64,000 nucleotides of DNA from positions 1,550,001 to 1,614,000 of the forward strand of contig OZ020490.1 of NCBI GenBank assembly GCA_963971405.1. Reading direction: 5' to 3'. Positions 10,449 through 21,510 of this stretch are shown piece by piece. The DNA comes from Psococerastis gibbosa (taxonomy: Eukaryota > Arthropoda > Insecta > Psocodea > Psocidae). Under the pieces are notes generated by a model. It was not told the DNA's origin and ran no database searches. It saw only the letters and a list, made by a program, of their open reading frames with translations. Position 1 is the stretch's first letter. The number at the start of each line of letters is the position of its first letter. The translations under genes were made by a program, and so were the position numbers.

Positions 10449-12058
10449 TTACGTTTTCTCCTCTGTTGAGGCTACTACAGGAAAATTTCCCTGTTCTTCC
10501 TCTGTTTGTTCGGTTTCATACGTCTCATGTTGGTACTGTGTGTTTTGGGTCTCGTAGTAAGACTCGTCACATTCGGGATAGTAACCAGCGTCACAGTAAT
10601 AGTCCTGGGCTTCTGGTTCATTTTCTTCTGACTGCAGGTTGAATAGGGGCCTGGGATTATTGAACCATGGCCTTTGCTTTACATGGTTAGAGCGAACTCT
10701 TGATTGTACTGACATGGGTGTAGGAGGTGGTAATGCGTTTGGGGGGTTGTTTGGTTTCCCTGATCCAAAAAATGGTTTTTGTTGGTAGGGTTGGAATCTT
10801 GGTGGTTGAGGTTGAAACGACCTGAATGGTGATGGATTTTGAAATGCCGGTTGTGTTGGCCTCTGGGGTGGCAGGTTGAAAGGATTAGGCCTGAGCTGTT
10901 GCTGGAATTGTGGCCGGAATATAGGTTGGAAAAATTGAGGTTTTGAGGCAAAAGCAGGTTGACTCTGATATTGAAACTTTTGGGCTGGAGGCATGGATTG
11001 AATCACCTTTGGAGGTACTTGAAGTGGGGAGGAAGTCGTTGGGTTTTTGAAAAAGCCCTATTCTTGAGTTTTTCTCGAAAATTCGCAATAATCGTACTCA
11101 TGCTGTCTATTATCAAGGTGGTTGCAGTTTGCAATGCACTCCTCAATGGTATTGAGCTGAAAATGACTCAAGAATGTTCTATAGGGTTCGATTATGCCTA
11201 TTTGCAAGGTCCTAAGGGCTAACTTCGCATATTCCACTTTCCTGAATGCCAATAGATTAGCGTCACTTATGTTTAGTGAAATATTTTGCATGATGTCGTT
11301 GTAGATTTTTAAAAGTCTAGCGTAATAATCCATAAAATTTTTCGATCTTTTCTGGACGCAATAGGTAAGGTTGGATACCAGAATTTCCTCACTACGTTGG
11401 TCCCCATATTTTTGTAGTAATGTCTTTCGAATATCGTCCCAGTCTGTGGCACCGTAATGAGCTATGTAGTCCCTAGCCTCTCCTTTAATTTTTGAACGAA
11501 TAGTGAAGTAACATAATTAAAGTAATTGAAGTAAGGTCCGTAATAATAAATCACGTAACTTCGATTATTGTACTGTATTGTTAACTCTTTGAAGGTTCTC
11601 TCTCTAATCCCCCGTACCATGCAAGGTACCTCTACATATCACCTCCTCTCTCCTACTTTCAGTTCATACACACTCTTAACGGTAAATACAGCTAGTAACG
11701 CTTACACAACAATACTCAATGCTATACCATACTATACCACAATAGAAAAACTTAAAATGTATGATATGTCTGGTGTTAATCTGCCGTCTAGATGTTTTAC
11801 CAGCTTATCCACTCCATTTATAAAAATTGATAAGTTTGCCTCGGGAAAGTATTCAGGTATAGCATTCATTAGCATTTGAACTTCGCCCTTATCAGGGTTT
11901 GCAGGGTTTTGGTTAGTCATTTTCGGTGATTGATTAAAATTTAACCTAGGTTGCGCTAAAATTATTCGCTTAGGTAAAGCTTTGGCTAAATTTTCTAGTT
12001 CACTATGGTCTCCAACAATTTCTAATTCTATTTCTGAATCAGTATCAGAACTGGACAT
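10449..12058 (-). pseudogene. gypsy-type LTR retrotransposon gag fragment
   Basis: On the minus strand, 12058-11757 starts a Gag-like polyprotein (acidic start, then FINGVDKLVKHL). From about 11513 to 11057 comes capsid-like sequence with the KIKGEARDYIAHYGATDW-type block and ALRTLQIGI. At 11006-10449 follows a Pro/Gln-rich C-terminal region with PTPMSVQSR and an acidic Tyr-rich end, as seen downstream of capsid in gypsy/mdg-like elements. Three lesions are visible: an insertion of about 240 bp at 11515-11757, an in-frame TAG near 11057, and loss of everything beyond gag. No pol and no LTR were found, so this is a dead fragment. The family call rests on domain order and composition. Confidence 0.7.
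11515..11757 (+). mobile_element. Short insertion interrupting gag
   Basis: It splits the capsid frame. It shares CTACTTTCAGTTCATACACA and TGCTATACCATACTATACC-type sequence with the arms of the fold-back at 24814-25240, so it is probably a single-arm member of that family. Confidence 0.6.
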
Positions 12059-12200
12059 ACAGATTGTTTATTCAACAAACAACTATAATCCTTACTAAAA
12101 TGTTATAATTGTTTGTTGAATAAACAATCTGTATGTCCAGTTCTGATACGGATTCAGAAATAGAATTAGAAATTGTTGGAGAACAAAGTGAACTAGAATT
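11996..12200. repeat. Inverted duplication of the gag start
   Basis: About 85 bp around the gag start codon (roughly 11996-12080) is repeated in inverted orientation at 12110-12197, including TGTTTGTTGAATAAACAAT at the junction. This gives a long imperfect hairpin with a short loop. The inverted copy has several substitutions. Confidence 0.8.
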
Positions 12201-12221
12201 ATAATCCTTACTAAAATACTA

Positions 12222-12468
12222 GCCGGCCGCCATACCAAGTTGAATCCAGCGGACCAGAGCAGGTTCAAAGCTGCAGATAAATTGGTCGTGTGCACGTGCC
12301 GGTAGGGAAACATGGTAGGACTTGTCCTGGTCACCTCCGAACTAATCGTGTGACTTCACTGTGTTTCCCAAGTGGTTCGGAATCCACTATAATCAGGAGG
12401 TCCACTGGAGTCCTATGGGCCCACACCGTGGCCTGGGACTGTGTCAAACCATACAACTACTACTAAAA
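12222..12468 (+). mobile_element. 5S-headed SINE-like element, alternative-tail subfamily, copy a
   Basis: The head at 12222-12243 matches the first 22 nt of the local 5S rRNA at 18 positions without gaps. The body shares CACCTCCGA, TCGTGTGACTT and TTCCCCAAGTGGTT-like blocks with other copies. After ATAATCAGGAGGTCCA it switches to a different 3' part ending in (CTA)n. The nearly identical copy at 50856-51099 ends the same way. Confidence 0.65.
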
Positions 12469-12469
12469 T

Positions 12470-13030
12470 ATTACAATATATAGGAACAAGGGACTTACAG
12501 AGGGATGAGCAAAACCATCTTCTGAAGGGTCCGTAGGTGTTCCTTATATTTTGAGTTCGCTGTCACCGTATCTCCTTATCTCTCCTTATTTGTTCGCCGG
12601 AACCAGTATCCGCCAATGGAACACAAGGGGTATGCACAAATATAAAGTAATGCCACGTTAAGGTTTAAGAACCACTCACAGTCCTATGTCCAAACCCGTC
12701 TCCTAATAAACTACCCTTAAGTTTTTGCACTAAAATTCACGTTTAGGGAAAGTTCGGAAAGTAGACCGTGATCGTGACAATCCTGTCCGCAGCGCCAGTT
12801 AAATTTCCAAAGACGAAAAATTTCTTTTTAAAAAACGCCCATATAATTCCTAACACTAAAACATACTTGATAATAGCTACGAAGTGCGACAACGACTGCC
12901 TTTTTCATGCCGGAGCTGGCTGCACCTACTGGTCACGGCTGCTTACTTAGTGTTGTGCCTTTAGTCACGGCTGCTGACATGTATGCTGCGCCACTGCTGT
13001 CATGTGCTGGGTTTTAGCACATAATTATAT
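12470..13030. other. Spacer without a supported gene
   Basis: No coding frame with a recognisable product and no clear element ends were seen. Confidence 0.4.
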
Positions 13031-13382
13031 AACAGGGAATCAAATGGACGGAGAGCAAACGAACAGTTCAACAGACTGTTCCCGCGCGGTTTACACGCAA
13101 TCTATATAACTACCTTTGACTGTATTAGGCATATAGCGAGTACCCGCTTTCAAGAGAAATCTACCGCGGAATTGTTGTGTGGCTGAGCTCTAAATGCCCA
13201 TCCAGCCCGTCTCAACCTTTCGCAGAAAAAATGAAGAATATAATATTTTTGTAAATTATAGTGGCTTTGTATTATAATCACATATCGTGCAGCAACATCA
13301 TAGGATTTCTCCCAGTAGCACTTGAGACTTCGATAAGACACCGTGTCAGTCTTGGAATAGAAAGATAACGGAGGAACTACTT

Positions 13383-13501
13383 GCCAACGGCCACACCATG
13401 TTGAACACACCGGTTCTCGTCCGATCACCGAAGTTAAGCAACATCGGGCGTGGTTAGTACTTGGATGGGTGACCACTTGGGAACACCACGTGCCGTTGGC
13501 T
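13383..13501 (+). rRNA. 5S rRNA, array A unit 1
   Basis: A 119-nt 5S rRNA with complementary ends (GCCAACGGC and GCCGTTGGC), the internal Pol III control region (AGTTAAGCAACATCGGGC, then TTGGATGGGTGACC), and a T-run terminator immediately after. It has CCACTTGG where most units have CCGCTTGG. Confidence 0.93.
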
Positions 13502-13578
13502 TTTTCTTTTATTTATTTTTCCACACATATTGGACTTTTAAATTACATTGAGGTATTTGCGACAACCGTATTTGCATC

Positions 13579-13697
13579 GCCAACGGCCATACCATGTTGA
13601 ACGCACCGGTTCTCGTCCGATCACCGAAGTTAAGCAACATCGGGCGTGGTTAGTACTTGGATGGGTGACCGCTTGGGAACACCACGTGCCGTTGGCT
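13579..13697 (+). rRNA. 5S rRNA, array A unit 2
   Basis: Full 119-nt unit exactly 196 bp after unit 1. Control-region boxes are intact and a T-run terminator follows. Confidence 0.95.
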
Positions 13698-13774
13698 TTT
13701 TCTTTTATTTATTTTTCCACACATATTGGACTTTTAAATTACATTGAGGTATTTGCGACAACCGTATTTGCATC

Positions 13775-13893
13775 GCCAACGGCCATACCATGTTGAACGC
13801 ACCGGTTCTCGTCCGATCACCGAAGTTAAGCAACATCGGGCGTGGTTAGTACTTGGATGGGTGACCACTTGGGAACACCACGTGCAGTTGGCT
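13775..13893 (+). rRNA. 5S rRNA, array A unit 3
   Basis: Full-length unit. The 3' arm reads GCAGTTGGCT instead of GCCGTTGGCT, which breaks one pair of the terminal helix. It also has CCACTTGG. Confidence 0.88.
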
Positions 13894-13970
13894 TTTTATT
13901 TTTATTATTTTTCCACTCATATTGCACTCGAAAATTACATTGATGTATTTGTGACCTCAGTATTTTTTAC

Positions 13971-14089
13971 GCCAACGGCCATACCATGTTGAACACACCG
14001 GTTCTCGTCCGATCACCGAAGTTAAGCAACATCGGGCGTGGTTAGTACTTGGATGGGTGACCGCTTGGGAACACCACGTGCCGTTGGCT
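13971..14089 (+). rRNA. 5S rRNA, array A unit 4
   Basis: Full-length consensus-like unit with intact promoter boxes and T-run terminator. Confidence 0.95.
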
Positions 14090-14166
14090 TTTTCTTTGAT
14101 TTATTTTTCCACACATATTGGACTTTTAAATTACATTGAGGTATTTGTGACAACCGTATTTGCATC

Positions 14167-14285
14167 GTCAACGGCCATACCATGCTGAACACACCGGTCC
14201 TCGTCCGAACACCGGAGTTAATCAACATCGGGTGTGGTTAGTACTTGGATGGGTGACCGCTTGGGAACACCACGTGCCGTTGGCT
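14167..14285 (+). pseudogene. Diverged 5S rRNA unit, array A unit 5
   Basis: Correct length and spacing, but with many substitutions against the consensus: GTCAAC start, CATGCTGAAC, GGTCCTCG, CGAACACCGG, and a control region altered to GAGTTAATCAAC and GGGTGTGG. Probably non-functional. Confidence 0.75.
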
Positions 14286-14362
14286 TTTTATTTTTGTTAT
14301 TTTTCCACTCATATTGCACTCGAAAATTACATTGATGTATTTGTGACCTCAGTATGTTCTAC

Positions 14363-14481
14363 GCCAACGGCCATACCATGTTGAACACACCGGTTCGCGT
14401 CCGATCACCGAAGTTAAGCAACCTCGGGCGTGGTTAATACTTGGATGGGTGACCGCTTGGGAACACCACGTGCCGTTGGCT
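14363..14481 (+). rRNA. 5S rRNA, array A unit 6 (variant)
   Basis: Full-length unit with substitutions GGTTCGCG, CAACCTCGG and TTAATACTT. The second lies in the internal promoter and the third beside it, so activity is uncertain. Confidence 0.8.
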
Positions 14482-14612
14482 TTTTATTTTTATTATTTTT
14501 CCACTCATATTGCACTCGAAAATTACATTCATTGATTATGGCATGTCTGCTGCATTGGAAAAAAAGGAAGTAGGCTTGGTTAAATAGTTGGAGTTAGACT
14601 ACAGGTACTCAC

Positions 14613-14751
14613 ATAAACTTGTGCTGCTGGTATGACTAGTCCTGCAGCGAGGCCCTTCAGCAACCGAGCGCTCAGCAGTATGGCGAAAGACGGTGAGAAT
14701 GCGATTCCGATCCAGCCCACAGCAAACAGCGGCTCAGCAGCCATCAGGTTC
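14613..14751 (-). pseudogene. Orphan duplicate of sugar-transporter exon 2
   Basis: This 139-bp segment keeps the acceptor (ACATACAG before 14751), the open frame and the donor (GTGAGT from 14612) of the real exon at 38151-38289. The encoded TM3-TM4 region differs at two residues: Asn for Thr before LMAAEP and Lys for Thr in LLKGLAAG. No partner exons lie near it, so it is a stranded exon. It was carried here with the 5S block. Confidence 0.9.
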
Positions 14752-15184
14752 CTGTATGTTACATAATCATTTAATAACGAGTGACTGAGCACTGTTGCCT
14801 CGTTGATTGGTCATCAATAATTCCGATTATTTCATTAATTAATTCATAGTTCCTGGTCATTTTAACTGTATTCGAAGAGCAAACCTTTACCGAAGTAAAA
14901 AGCAAATTCTACAGGAGCAATTGCTATATGAATTAATTATGTTATGTCTCCAAGTATAGATATAATGTTTTTCTACATTTTCATTACTACTACTTACTAC
15001 TAACAACAATCGGCCACAATTATCAAAACTTGAATTGTAACAAGTAACGGGCGCAAAGGATGTCAGTTCGAACGAGATCCAAAACTGTGGCCGGTAAAAT
15101 TGATGTACCGTGTCGGCAGCTTACCGGGCAATGTCCATTTCAGTTAATTTGTTCAAGAGAGTCAAAAGGAAACGGTAGCTGAAT

Positions 15185-15367
15185 CAATGGCGGAGCCACG
15201 GAGGTCAGGGGGGTCATGACCCCCCTAAATGAGTAAATTCATAAGATACGTAGTAGTAAAAAAAAACATCTAATAACACTCAACTTTTCAACAAAAAAAT
15301 TACCTTTTCAACTTTAAAAAAAACTTGTAACCCCCCCCCCCTAAATTTTGCGCTGGATCCGCCCTTG
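15185..15367. mobile_element. hAT-like MITE (183 bp) with G/C tracts
   Basis: Inverted ends CAATGGCGGAGCCA and TGGATCCGCCCTTG are flanked by AGCTGAAT (15177-15184) and AACTGAAT (15368-15375), a 7-of-8 duplication. Same family as 27139-27334, sharing CATGACCCCCC, AAATGAGTAAAT and AAAAACTTGT. Confidence 0.75.
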
Positions 15368-15970
15368 AACTGAATGCCCTGTAATTGCTTTTATACTCAA
15401 TCTTTGAACTACTTGGACAATGCCATGATTATCCCCTGATAATAATTCAAGCATAGCGTAAAATTGCAATAGTTGGAACATTGGATTTAGAAGCAATCAC
15501 TAAGCTATAATTTTCAAATTTTCAAATTTGATTTGATTTAAGCTATAATTTTTGGCACTCCTACCGTAAACTTTGTTATCATAGGGCGCCAATTTTGCCC
15601 AAGACCTCTTGTAAATAAAAAGCTGACTACGCACTCATATATCATAATGAAGATGAACAAATATTCTACCATATGACATCCTATACATGTCTCTTCTATC
15701 GACATTTTCTATGTAATTGGATTTTGACCAAAAAAATGACAGTGAGGTTTCGGATTGTCTCTTCTGCTTACCTTGGCAATTGCAAGGGGCAAAAACATAG
15801 CTACCAGGGTTATAATGAAGAATACCCACTTCATTATTGTACTGAAGATATAAGACAATATGCCCCCCCCCCTCCCCACTACTTACACAAAAGAACTGTT
15901 AACTCACTACCACTAAATAATTGGTAAACATTCCCAATTTCCTAGCACAAATTCCCAACAGGGACCCGCG

Positions 15971-15975
<5 letters not shown>

Positions 15976-16004
<29 letters not shown>
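15976..16004 (+). repeat. Poly(A) run
   Basis: 29 consecutive A residues. No retrogene or element body was recognised immediately upstream. Confidence 0.9.
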
Positions 16005-16006
<2 letters not shown>

Positions 16007-16279
16007 CAACTCTTTACACTTTACATTTACTCTTTACATGTTAGTAGACGTGCACTTTTATTAATTTGCACAGGTGCATTTATGCACTCAATTAGAAGCT
16101 AACGAACGAGTGTACTCCATTATATAGCAAGGTTAAAGCCTAAAACCCGGTACCTTGTCAACCGCCTACATAGAGACCTAAGAATGGTAAGGCGTTGAAC
16201 GCCCGAATTGCGCATATCAAAATTATTTATCTCCCCTAAGAACGCTTGGAGATTACACAGACTGACGGCAGCACTGGTT

Positions 16280-16445
16280 ACTGGTCACGGTTTTTTTCAG
16301 GGCCCACATGGCCAAACTGGGTCATGAAGGTCCTATCGCCTGCCGGCACTGTAATGAGTCTGAGGAAACCGCGGAACACGTGGTTGGCCACTGTCCAGCA
16401 CTGGCAGCCACGGTCGGACTGTTTTGGGGCTGCCTACATCGACCA
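16280..16445 (+). pseudogene. LINE ORF2 C-terminal zinc-knuckle fragment
   Basis: Translating from the CAC at 16303 gives HMAKLGHEGP, then CRHCNESEETAEHVVGHCP and GLFWGCL. This is the Cys/His pattern found after RNase H at the C-terminus of many arthropod LINE polyproteins. Only this short segment survives. Confidence 0.7.
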
Positions 16446-16479
16446 GATTGATCTGAAACGGTTTCATATTAAATAAAAC

Positions 16480-17640
16480 GGCCTTGATGTGCCATTGTCA
16501 TAGGGAATATAATATTCGACCGGAAGCTGATTCCGGTTCCTGTCGTAGCTTTATTGTGTCCAAATAATAATAATTATTATGATAATAATAATAACAGCAA
16601 GTAATTATGGCACTATCTATGGTAGTATATATTTTGAGGTTGCTATTTAGTGTCATTAGGTACTTATTACTTGGACGCGTAGGGGGGAAGGGTACGTACA
16701 GTGTGGAAGCCCAATCATAAATCGTAATGCATAGTCGGTTTGCATGATCTCATGATTTTAAGCTATAAAATCCCCGTGTGCATGCACGTAGAGAATAGTG
16801 GGGAATAGTTTACTACCTACTAGTACTTCCTGAAAATTAAAAGAGCCATAGCCGCATTAGGTGACAAAATTACACAAGATAGAATGTCATTTTCATCAAA
16901 CTGTGAGGAAATATTTTTGCATATTTCCTTTTAGCTTCCATTTGTTGGTACTTATGTACTGCCTGGACGTAGAATTGGAAAATGGGCTCCCATAGAAAAT
17001 GAATTTCACATCAACTTTTCTAATTGTTTCCCGCGCAAATGTGGCATAGCTATTGGAGCTTGCCAGCTTCTTTCGACTACAAGTCTACAAATTTTACACG
17101 TACTTTTAAATTAATCATTTTTAAATTGTTTTAAATTTACCTCATTTTGATGCGGGAAAGTGGTTTTTCTCAGTTTCTCTTAGACGAAAAACACGCATGT
17201 TCCCCTTGGGGCCAAGGTGGATCTTCTTACAATACGAAATCGAGTTCCATTCTATTCCCCTTGTGTATGCAAAATAGGCATTTTCCTAAAATATAGCTTG
17301 AAATGACCGCAGGGTACGTTAATCGTATATTGACAACAGTGGCGAAGTGGAACTGATGCATTGTACACACAATGTTAATGATAAGCATGTTTCAGCGTGT
17401 CCATTGCCGCCTGTAGTCAAAGTCGACGGACATCGCGACTATGCGACATGCATTTAAGCAATGAAAATATCGACTTCGATGACAAGGTGGAAGCGTGCTT
17501 CAAATTGTGATAGTCGCTAGACGCTATACGATCGGAGACGTGTCGTAACTCAACACGGGTACTAACCCACAGAGGCGACTGAAGAGGTCAATCGGATGCA
17601 TGCATTAATTTAGTTTAGCAGGTGTTCGATACTTTTTTTT
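16480..17640. other. Upstream region of the serine protease homolog
   Basis: No other gene is visible. The pyrimidine run and CAG at 17632-17643 look like a splice acceptor, so transcription probably starts further upstream with a 5'UTR intron. No promoter element can be assigned with confidence. Confidence 0.4.
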
Positions 17641-17666
17641 CAGATTTCCGATAGTCCTACATCAAC

Positions 17667-17750
17667 ATGTTTGGACCTGTAATAACACTGCTGGCTGGGT
17701 TCGCTCTTTTGGAAACTTCAGCGCAATGTGAATGTGGACAAAGGAGCTCC
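17667..17750 (+). CDS. Serine protease homolog, exon 1 (signal peptide)
   Basis: The exon encodes 28 residues from ATG at 17667: a hydrophobic signal peptide (PVITLLAGFALLETSAQ) followed by a mature start with CECG. It ends in phase 0 at a consensus donor (GTAAGT). A splice acceptor at 17643 (pyrimidine run plus CAG) precedes the ATG. The predicted product is secreted. A Cys-X-Cys-Gly start to the mature chain also occurs in some secreted arthropod trypsin-like proteins. Confidence 0.8.
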
Positions 17751-18089
17751 GTAAGTATTTTAATGAAATTGCTTCATTATAATTAAAAAGCCTTTATGGT
17801 CGGAGATACATGATGAAGAAGTAGAATCGGGGGTTGACAGGCCGTGGTCAATCTGAAAGTGTACTTCCAAACGTTTCGTCAACATCTGCGGTTCACATAT
17901 TCAGTTGAACTGCGTAGACTGCTAAAATTTTATCTGGGAGACTCAGCAGCTTAGATTCTACCGCTTTGTCATAATTATTGCTTCATTTTTGTTGACAACC
18001 TTTATATGTCTGCATTTTTGGGAGCGTTGTAATTTTTATTGTTGTATGCAGTTAATGGGCGGGCGGCCTAGTAGTTTTTCTCTATCTCT

Positions 18090-18300
18090 ATTCTCTGAGA
18101 GCGGCGAGAAATGCTACTAACTTCACTAAATTGCTTAGAAACCATCACTTAGAGAAAGCTTTCTACACAGTCACTAGCACAATAACAATGACAGAACTGC
18201 CTTTTTCACGATTTTCCTTTATGTACTAGTCTTTCTTTTCTTTTCCGATTATTAGTTGATTACTTGATTGAATAATTTAACAGAAATATAGGCTACATAT
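18090..18300 (+). mobile_element. LINE 3' end fragment in intron 1
   Basis: GAGAGCGGCGAGAAATGCT, the KLLRNHHLEKAFYTV-like coding end and the following AT-rich 3' sequence match the better copies at 43010-43360 and 44210-44400. Confidence 0.7.
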
Positions 18301-18570
18301 ACGAATATATTTGTCTATTTATTTATTCAAATCATTTAGTCAAATCGGGCTAGTCGTGTACGAGGAAAGAAGAATTAAAACGATTTTTTATAAATATACT
18401 ATAATCTGGATATTAGTGTAAATTAAGAAGTTTCCTCATTTTTTAAGTATATAATCCATTTCAACAAAAACTTTCTGTTTCTAACTCTATCTAGAAGATA
18501 TTATTATTACGTGCTCTGTTTTTTCTCTTCGTTTAATATCGAATTCTAGATACTATGGTTGCTCTTGCAG

Positions 18571-18757
18571 ATGAGTACCATCAACTTCCCTTCATTTGCG
18601 TCTATTACTCAAGATCAGCGCCGCTACCGGTCCCAGTTTCTTTGTGGCACTACCATCATATCCAGCCAGGTAGCAGTAACTTCGGCGACATGCGCACTGG
18701 AGGCTGAAATATTTCGCAATTATCTACAAACCGAGCGCTATATAGCCCTAGAACTGG
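18571..18757 (+). CDS. Serine protease homolog, exon 2 (His region)
   Basis: Follows acceptor TTGCTCTTGCAG and ends in phase 1 at GTAAGC. It encodes FPSFASI, FLCGTTIISS and QVAVTSATCA, which align with the trypsin block normally reading CGGTLIS and VLTAAHC. The catalytic His of TAAHC is replaced by Thr (TSATC), while the disulfide Cys residues are kept. The frame joins exon 1 in phase 0 and exon 3 across a split Glu codon. Confidence 0.8.
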
Positions 18758-18769
18758 GTAAGCTTTCAT

Positions 18770-19015
18770 TAATTGACGAAGCAAACCGGGGTGGTCGTTC
18801 CAAACGTTTCGTCAACAGCTGCGGTCGACATCTTCAGTGGAACTGCGTTGACTTCTAAGATTGTGTCTTGGAGGCACAGCAGACTGCTGTAGACGAAACG
18901 TTCGAAAGTACCTTCCGTAAGAAATTTCAGGACGACCACGGCCTATCATCCCGAATTCAATTGCTTCACCACGTAACTCCGGCCATGAAAGCCTTTGTAA
19001 TTATATTTTGAATAA
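18770..19015. repeat. Interspersed repeat with AAACGTTTCGTC motif
   Basis: Segments with AAACGTTTCGTCAACA and GGCCTATCATCCCG-like sequence recur at 17850-17950, 25360-25440 and 51585-51770. The motif also occurs inverted within this copy (ACGAAACGTT near 18893). Class unknown. Confidence 0.5.
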
Positions 19016-19313
19016 TTACTCATTACTAATGGACTGAACTTTGGTTTGGCATGAAGCATACACAATCCAAACACCCCATCATAGTTTTTCCCAGTGTTTT
19101 TCAATTATTTCCAAGTTAAGCCAAACTTTTCTAAAAGCTTGCCTTGTGTTGGCTTGGGTCCATCGCTACCCCTGGATGGTCAGCGTAGCGATTGCAAAGA
19201 ATTTATAGCGAACCCATTTCATGGTTCCTTATTTATGTATTTATCATAGTAATTGAATGTGAGTGGCTCACGAGTTAATTAGCACCAACAGTAAGGCTTT
19301 CCAATAGAGTTAT

Positions 19314-19557
19314 TGCTTTCCAATCTATATACGTAGTATTAAGGAAAGCTTTGTGATGGTCAAAATTTTCGATTTCGAGATTTCAACGGATTTACACGTT
19401 TTGAGGTCCCAAGAACCCAAAAAAGTGGTTTTTACGAAATGTCTGTCTGTCGGTCTGTCGATCTGTCTGTTCGTCGATTTGTTGGCATACTACACAGTGG
19501 ATTTTTATGGAATTCGGCATGTTGGTTCATAAAAATCATACCTTGAGACCATTTTTT
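19314..19557 (+). mobile_element. Non-coding GTCT-microsatellite element, partial copy 4
   Basis: Starts GCTTTCCAATCTATATACG and contains TTTTGAGGTCCCA, a (GTCT)n run and ATTCGGCATGTTGG. It is interrupted by the next copy after about 244 bp, so the two lie head to tail. Confidence 0.75.
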
Positions 19558-20834
19558 GCTTTCCAATTTATACGTAGTATAAGGAAAGCTTTGTGATGGT
19601 CGAAATTTTCGATTCCGAGATTTCAACGGATTTACACATTTTGAGGCCCCAGGAACCCAAAAAAGTGATTTTTACGAAATGTCTGTCTGTCGCTCTGTCT
19701 GTATGTCAGTATGTCTGTATGTCTGTCTGTCTGTCTGTCTGTTCGTCGATTTCGGCAAACTACTCAGTCGATTTTGATGAAATTCGGCATTTAGGTTCTC
19801 AAAAATCATACCTCAGGACAATTTTTTTTATTTTGGATTAACTCAATTTGGGGGAGTTTTAATCTCAAAAAACTCATAAAAAACTTATAAAAAATTTATT
19901 TCTCAAAAACGGCTCCAACGATTTCTTTTAAATTCACATATACTGTAGTCGTTATTAATGTTGACAATGCGGGGGGTCGCTTTCCCCTTGATAGTTTGCT
20001 TCTGGGGGTAAAAAAAAAAAATAACTCAATTTTCATGAAAAATGACTAAAAAATAATATATCTGCTAAACCTTTCGATCGCTGATTTCTACCTTCAGTCA
20101 TGTTTTAGGTGTTAAATTGAGTAAGGAAACCGGACAGGTTGCTTTCGCAAAAAACATTTTGGTATTGATGAAAAATTGTTTTTTTGAAAAAATGATAGAA
20201 AATTCGCGGTGAAATGCATTGCGTGCCCTGCCATTATTACTGTATGGTAATGTGTTGGTCTGACCTATCTAGAATTTACCTCACCTCCAATGACGTCAGG
20301 TAGACAGGGCCCCCTGCCCAGATATCGAAAATTTAGCCATAGGAAAATTATTTACCACGAAATTACTAATTTTCTCTAACTACTAATTGATAAATTATGA
20401 TACGATATGATAAATTAAAAATGTTTTTTGAAAAAATGATAGAAAAGTCACGCTCAAATGCATTGCGTGCCCTGCCATTATTACTGTGTGGTAATATGTT
20501 GGTCTGACCGGTTTAGAATATGCAATGCCATCGATTAATTCAGCGCTTTGGGATTGGTGATATCCTAGGCGATTGCCAGAGGGGGTCCTTGGGTTCCTTC
20601 CCAAATGGTTACAGCGTACACTATATATAATGGAGTTTTAAAGGTTTTTAAATTTATTGAAGTTATCTCACCTGCAGTGACGTCAGGTGGACCCCCCCCC
20701 CTCCCCCCCCCCCCCCCCCCCGAGATATCCGAAATGAAACCATAGGAAATTATTTACCATAAAATTACTTATTTTCTCTAGCTACTAATTGATAATTTGG
20801 AAAGCATGTTCGAGTAAACTCGGACCGGTTCTTT
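19558..20834 (+). mobile_element. Non-coding GTCT-microsatellite element, copy 5 with internal duplication
   Basis: Spans the full family from GCTTTCCAATTTATACG to ACTCGGACCGGTTCTT. The segment around AATGCATTGCGTGCCCTGCC occurs twice (20210 and 20458), so part is duplicated or a second copy is nested. A C tract lies at 20692-20720. Confidence 0.75.
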
Positions 20835-20939
20835 TAGGGGGACTTGACAATTCCTACACAACATAACATACCTGTACATAAGTATATTGTAGTCGTCATT
20901 ACTAATCGTTGTTACGGTATTCATGTAAAGAAAACCTAA

Positions 20940-21510
20940 TAGGTCACTTCTTGCCCCTTCATAGTTTGGTTCTGGGGGGCGAAAAAATTAAAAAGACTCA
21001 ATTGTCATAAAAAATTACTATAGAATATATTTTTCTGTGGAACCTTTCTATCGATGATTTTTAATTTCAGTATGTTATAGGTGTTAAATAGACCATAGAG
21101 CAATAAAATCGAACTGATTGCCTTCCCAAAAAAGTATTGAAGAGAGCATTGATAGTGTATGGACCATTTGACTACATTGTATACCGTACATTTATTACAG
21201 TATTTACAGAAAAACAGGTACGGTACCTATAGGCCTACTAATTGATAAAGAACCGGTCCGGGGTTGTCCACTCGGGGTTGTTCACCTGACATCACTGGAG
21301 GTGAGGTAATCTCAATAGATTTAAAAATCTTTGAAACTCCATTCTATCTAGTGTACGCTGCAACCATTTGGGAAGGGGGGGGGGGGTTTGGACCCCCGCC
21401 CCCCTCTGGCAACGGCCCCTAGGATATCGCCTATCCCAAAGCACTGAGATAATCGATGGCATTGCATATTCTAGATCGGTCAGACCAACACATTACCACA
21501 CAGTAATACT
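20940..21510. repeat. Fragments of the GTCT-microsatellite element
   Basis: 20945-21140 contains the GTTTGGTTCTGGGGGGCGAA block. 21247-21520 contains GAACCGGTCC, a G tract and CAGACCAACACATTACCACA. They are in conflicting orientations and truncated. Confidence 0.6.

Larger units (their letters stand above)
13035..14800. repeat. Segmental duplication block A (left flank, 5S array, orphan exon)
   Basis: 13035-13382 aligns with 34923-35271 over its length (both about 348 bp). The 5S unit array follows in both blocks. About 14540-14800 then aligns with 38078-38335, including a full copy of transporter exon 2. Homology stops after GAGTGACTGAGCAC in both. Block A has six 5S units, block B thirteen plus a relic. 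Block B also holds about 215 bp of extra sequence after its array (37860-38075). Confidence 0.9.

Noticed and set aside
13548-13992. Repeated open frames across the 5S units (MRYLRQPYLHRQ...)
   Set aside because: Frames through 5S genes and spacers; the units are RNA genes.
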